From: Raineyella fluvialis
Lineage (GTDB): Bacteria > Actinomycetota > Actinomycetes > Propionibacteriales > Propionibacteriaceae
NCBI RefSeq assembly: GCF_009646095.1
Contig: NZ_CP045725.1
Coordinates: 496,001-560,000 of the forward strand
Direction of reading: 5' to 3'
Length of the DNA: 64,000 nucleotides
This document shows positions 62,513 to 64,000 of the stretch, piece after piece. Made by a program: the position numbers and the translations under genes. Numbering within the stretch: position 1 is the stretch's first letter; every line of letters begins with the position of its first letter. The notes under the pieces are model-generated. The model was not told where the DNA came from. It did no database searches and saw only the letters and a program-made list of their open reading frames with translations.

Positions 62513-63383
62513 GTGCAGCAGCGCCCCTCCGTGCCCCAGCGCCTGGCCCTCGTCACCGACACCGAGATCCCCGAGGCGGCCGTCGACGCCGCCCGGGCAC
62601 TCTTCCCCGGAGGGACCACGCTACGTCATCGCGAGGAGGCGGTGTGGCGGGCCGTCTACCTCGAGGGTGAGGCCCCGGCGCCCGTCGACGTGCGTCCCGT
62701 CACCACCGCGTACGCCCTCTCCGGTGCCGTCGTGCACGGCCCCTGCTGGAGGGCCCCCAACTGGTCGTGATGGACGTGGACTCCACTTTCATCAGTTGCG
62801 AGGTGATCGAGGAGATCGCCGACGCCGCAGGCTCCCGCGAGGAGGTCACCCGGGTCACCGAACAGGCGATGCGCGGCGAGATCGACTTCGCCGAGAGCCT
62901 CGCCGCCCGGGTCGCCACCCTGGCCGGAGTGCCGGCCTCGGTGCTCGACGACGTCACCGCGCGGGTCTCCTACACCCCGGGGCCGAAGCGCTGGTCCGCA
63001 CCGTGCAGGACGCCGGCGGTCACGTCGGGCTGGTCTCCGGGGGCTTCATCGAGATCGTCGCCCCCCTCGCCGCCCGGCTCGGTATCGACCTGGTCCGCGC
63101 GAACCGCCTCGAGGTCGACGACCACGGGCTGCTCACCGGCCGTACGGTCGGCGAGGTGGTCGACCGCAGGGTCAAGGAGCACCAGTTGGGCGTGTTCGCG
63201 CAGGCCGTCGGGGCCGACCCGCGTCGTACGGTCGCCATGGGTGACGGGGCCAACGACCTGGCGATGATCGCCGCCGCCGGGCTGGGGGTGGCTTTCTGCG
63301 CCAAGCCGGTGGTCCGGGAGCAGGCGCCGGCGCAGATCACCTTCCGTCGGCTCGACGCGCTCTGCGGGCTGCTCGACCTGTGA
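62513..63383 (+). CDS. serB: Phosphoserine phosphatase, frameshifted twice (near 62742 and 62980)
   Basis: Last step of serine synthesis. Three frames hold one HAD-fold enzyme: the N-terminal part (QRLALVTDTEIPEAAVDAARALF) to about 62742, then VVMDVDSTFISCEVIEEIADAAG (nucleophile Asp in DVDST) to about 62980, then VRTVQDAGGHVGLVSGGFIEIV and the Mg2+ loop GDGANDLAMIAAAGLG to 63383. Each break is one missing base, at CCCC 62740-62743 and GGGG 62979-62982. Repaired length is 290 residues, which fits SerB without a full ACT domain. The GTG at 62513 is chosen because TATGGT is six bases upstream. Confidence 0.85.
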
Positions 63384-63461
63384 GGTCGGCCCACGGCTGC
63401 CGCCGTGGAGAAAATTCCTGTGTGTGATCTCGACCACCCTGCGAAGCCCAAGCGGCTGACC

Positions 63462-63467
63462 TAGAGT
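63462..63467 (+). promoter_or_regulatory. Putative -10 box of leaderless mobA
   Basis: TAGAGT followed by CCCCCC and the ATG at 63474. Confidence 0.45.
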
Positions 63468-63473
63468 CCCCCC

Positions 63474-64000
63474 ATGGACGCGGTCCCGTTTGATGCCATC
63501 ATCCTCGCGGGCGGCCGGGCACGCCGCCTCGACGGCATCTCCAAGCCCGACCTGCTGCTGCGTGGGCACCGCCTGCTCGACCACTCGCTGCGGGCCACCG
63601 GCACCGCGCGCCGCCGGGTCGTGGTCGGACCGCCCGAGCTGACCCTGCCCCTCGACGTCCTCCGCACCCAGGAGAGCCCGCCGCACGGCGGCCCGGTGGC
63701 GGGGATCGATTCCGGGCTCGGCGTCCTGGATCGCAGCCGGCACCACTCCTCGGGCGCCGACGACCTTCCCGTGCTCGTGCTGGCCTGTGACATCCCACAC
63801 ATCTCCTCGGCCCTGCCGCGCCTCCTGGCGGCCTGCTGCGACGGCACCGACCTGCCGCCCGACGGCGCCCACCTGGTCGACGCCGACGGCCGGGCGCAGT
63901 GGCTCGCGGGCGTCTACCGCCCCGCCGCCCTACGCCGCGCGCTGGCCCTGCTGGCCTGCGACGGCGGCATCCGCGATGCCTCGGTCCGCCGGCTGACCGC
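63474..64000 (+). CDS. mobA: Molybdenum cofactor guanylyltransferase (C-terminus outside window)
   Basis: Transfers GMP from GTP to molybdopterin cofactor. The nucleotidyltransferase start AIILAGGRARRLDGISKPDLLLRG, the RRRVVVGP strand and VLVLACDIPHISSALP (metal-binding Asp) are visible. About 175 residues are inside the window; MobA proteins are 190-200 residues, so only the last part is missing. The first ATG at 63474 lies six bases after TAGAGT. A molybdoenzyme must therefore exist elsewhere in the genome. CofC-type or other nucleotidyltransferases are the alternative. Confidence 0.75.
   Translation, partial: MDAVPFDAIILAGGRARRLDGISKPDLLLRGHRLLDHSLRATGTARRRVVVGPPELTLPLDVLRTQESPPHGGPVAGIDSGLGVLDRSRHHSSGADDLPVLVLACDIPHISSALPRLLAACCDGTDLPPDGAHLVDADGRAQWLAGVYRPAALRRALALLACDGGIRDASVRRLT

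Overview
The window is a 64 kb piece of a very GC-rich (about 70 percent by eye) actinobacterial chromosome. The core is the ribosomal protein supercluster in the actinobacterial order, read from right to left: rpsJ to rplO, secY-adk-map, then infA-rpmJ-rpsM-rpsK-rpsD-rpoA-rplQ, then rplM-rpsI-glmM, glmS, acpS-nnr-alr and tsaE-tsaB-rimI-tsaD. A 1130-residue protein resembling the pyrophosphate-type PEP carboxykinase known from Propionibacterium, together with the overall layout, suggests the Propionibacteriaceae. This placement is inference from gene content; no database was consulted.

Layout. 1-12.4 kb: accessory metabolism (MFS permease, nitroreductase, THUMP-like methyltransferase, P-type Ca2+ ATPase, cytochrome P450, ACT-domain protein with a lactate/malate dehydrogenase, wax ester synthase/DGAT, SPFH protein, a polytopic membrane protein). 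12.4-14.3 kb: an orphan GHKL (MORC/Hsp90-like) ATPase. 14.4-17.6 kb: the t6A operon, with TsaE fused to an acetyltransferase. 17.7-29 kb: DEAD-box helicase, glycosyltransferase, alr, nnr, acpS, glmS, coaA, glmM. 29-39.5 kb: rpsI-rplM, citrate synthase, trmB-truA-methyltransferase, csbD, superoxide dismutase and the alpha operon. 39.5-49.2 kb: a block separating map from infA (DUF1707, YaaA, the putative PPi-PEPCK, an ABC importer, a DUF4395/thioredoxin pair, an unknown protein). 49.2-62 kb: map, adk, secY and the spc/S10 genes. 62.5 kb to the end: serB and mobA (cut by the window edge).

Two global patterns stand out. First, seven genes (THUMP-like methyltransferase, P-type ATPase, malate dehydrogenase, SPFH, citrate synthase, ABC binding protein, serB) are each broken by one or two frame changes. 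All nine are explained by one missing base, mostly next to a G/C run. Citrate synthase and serB are among them, so base-calling deletions are more likely than gene decay. Second, many genes start 6 or 7 nt after a TANNNT hexamer (often TAGGCT or TAGACT) with no ribosome binding site, the actinobacterial leaderless-transcript arrangement. This was used to choose several starts.

No rRNA, tRNA, CRISPR array, insertion sequence or prophage was seen.
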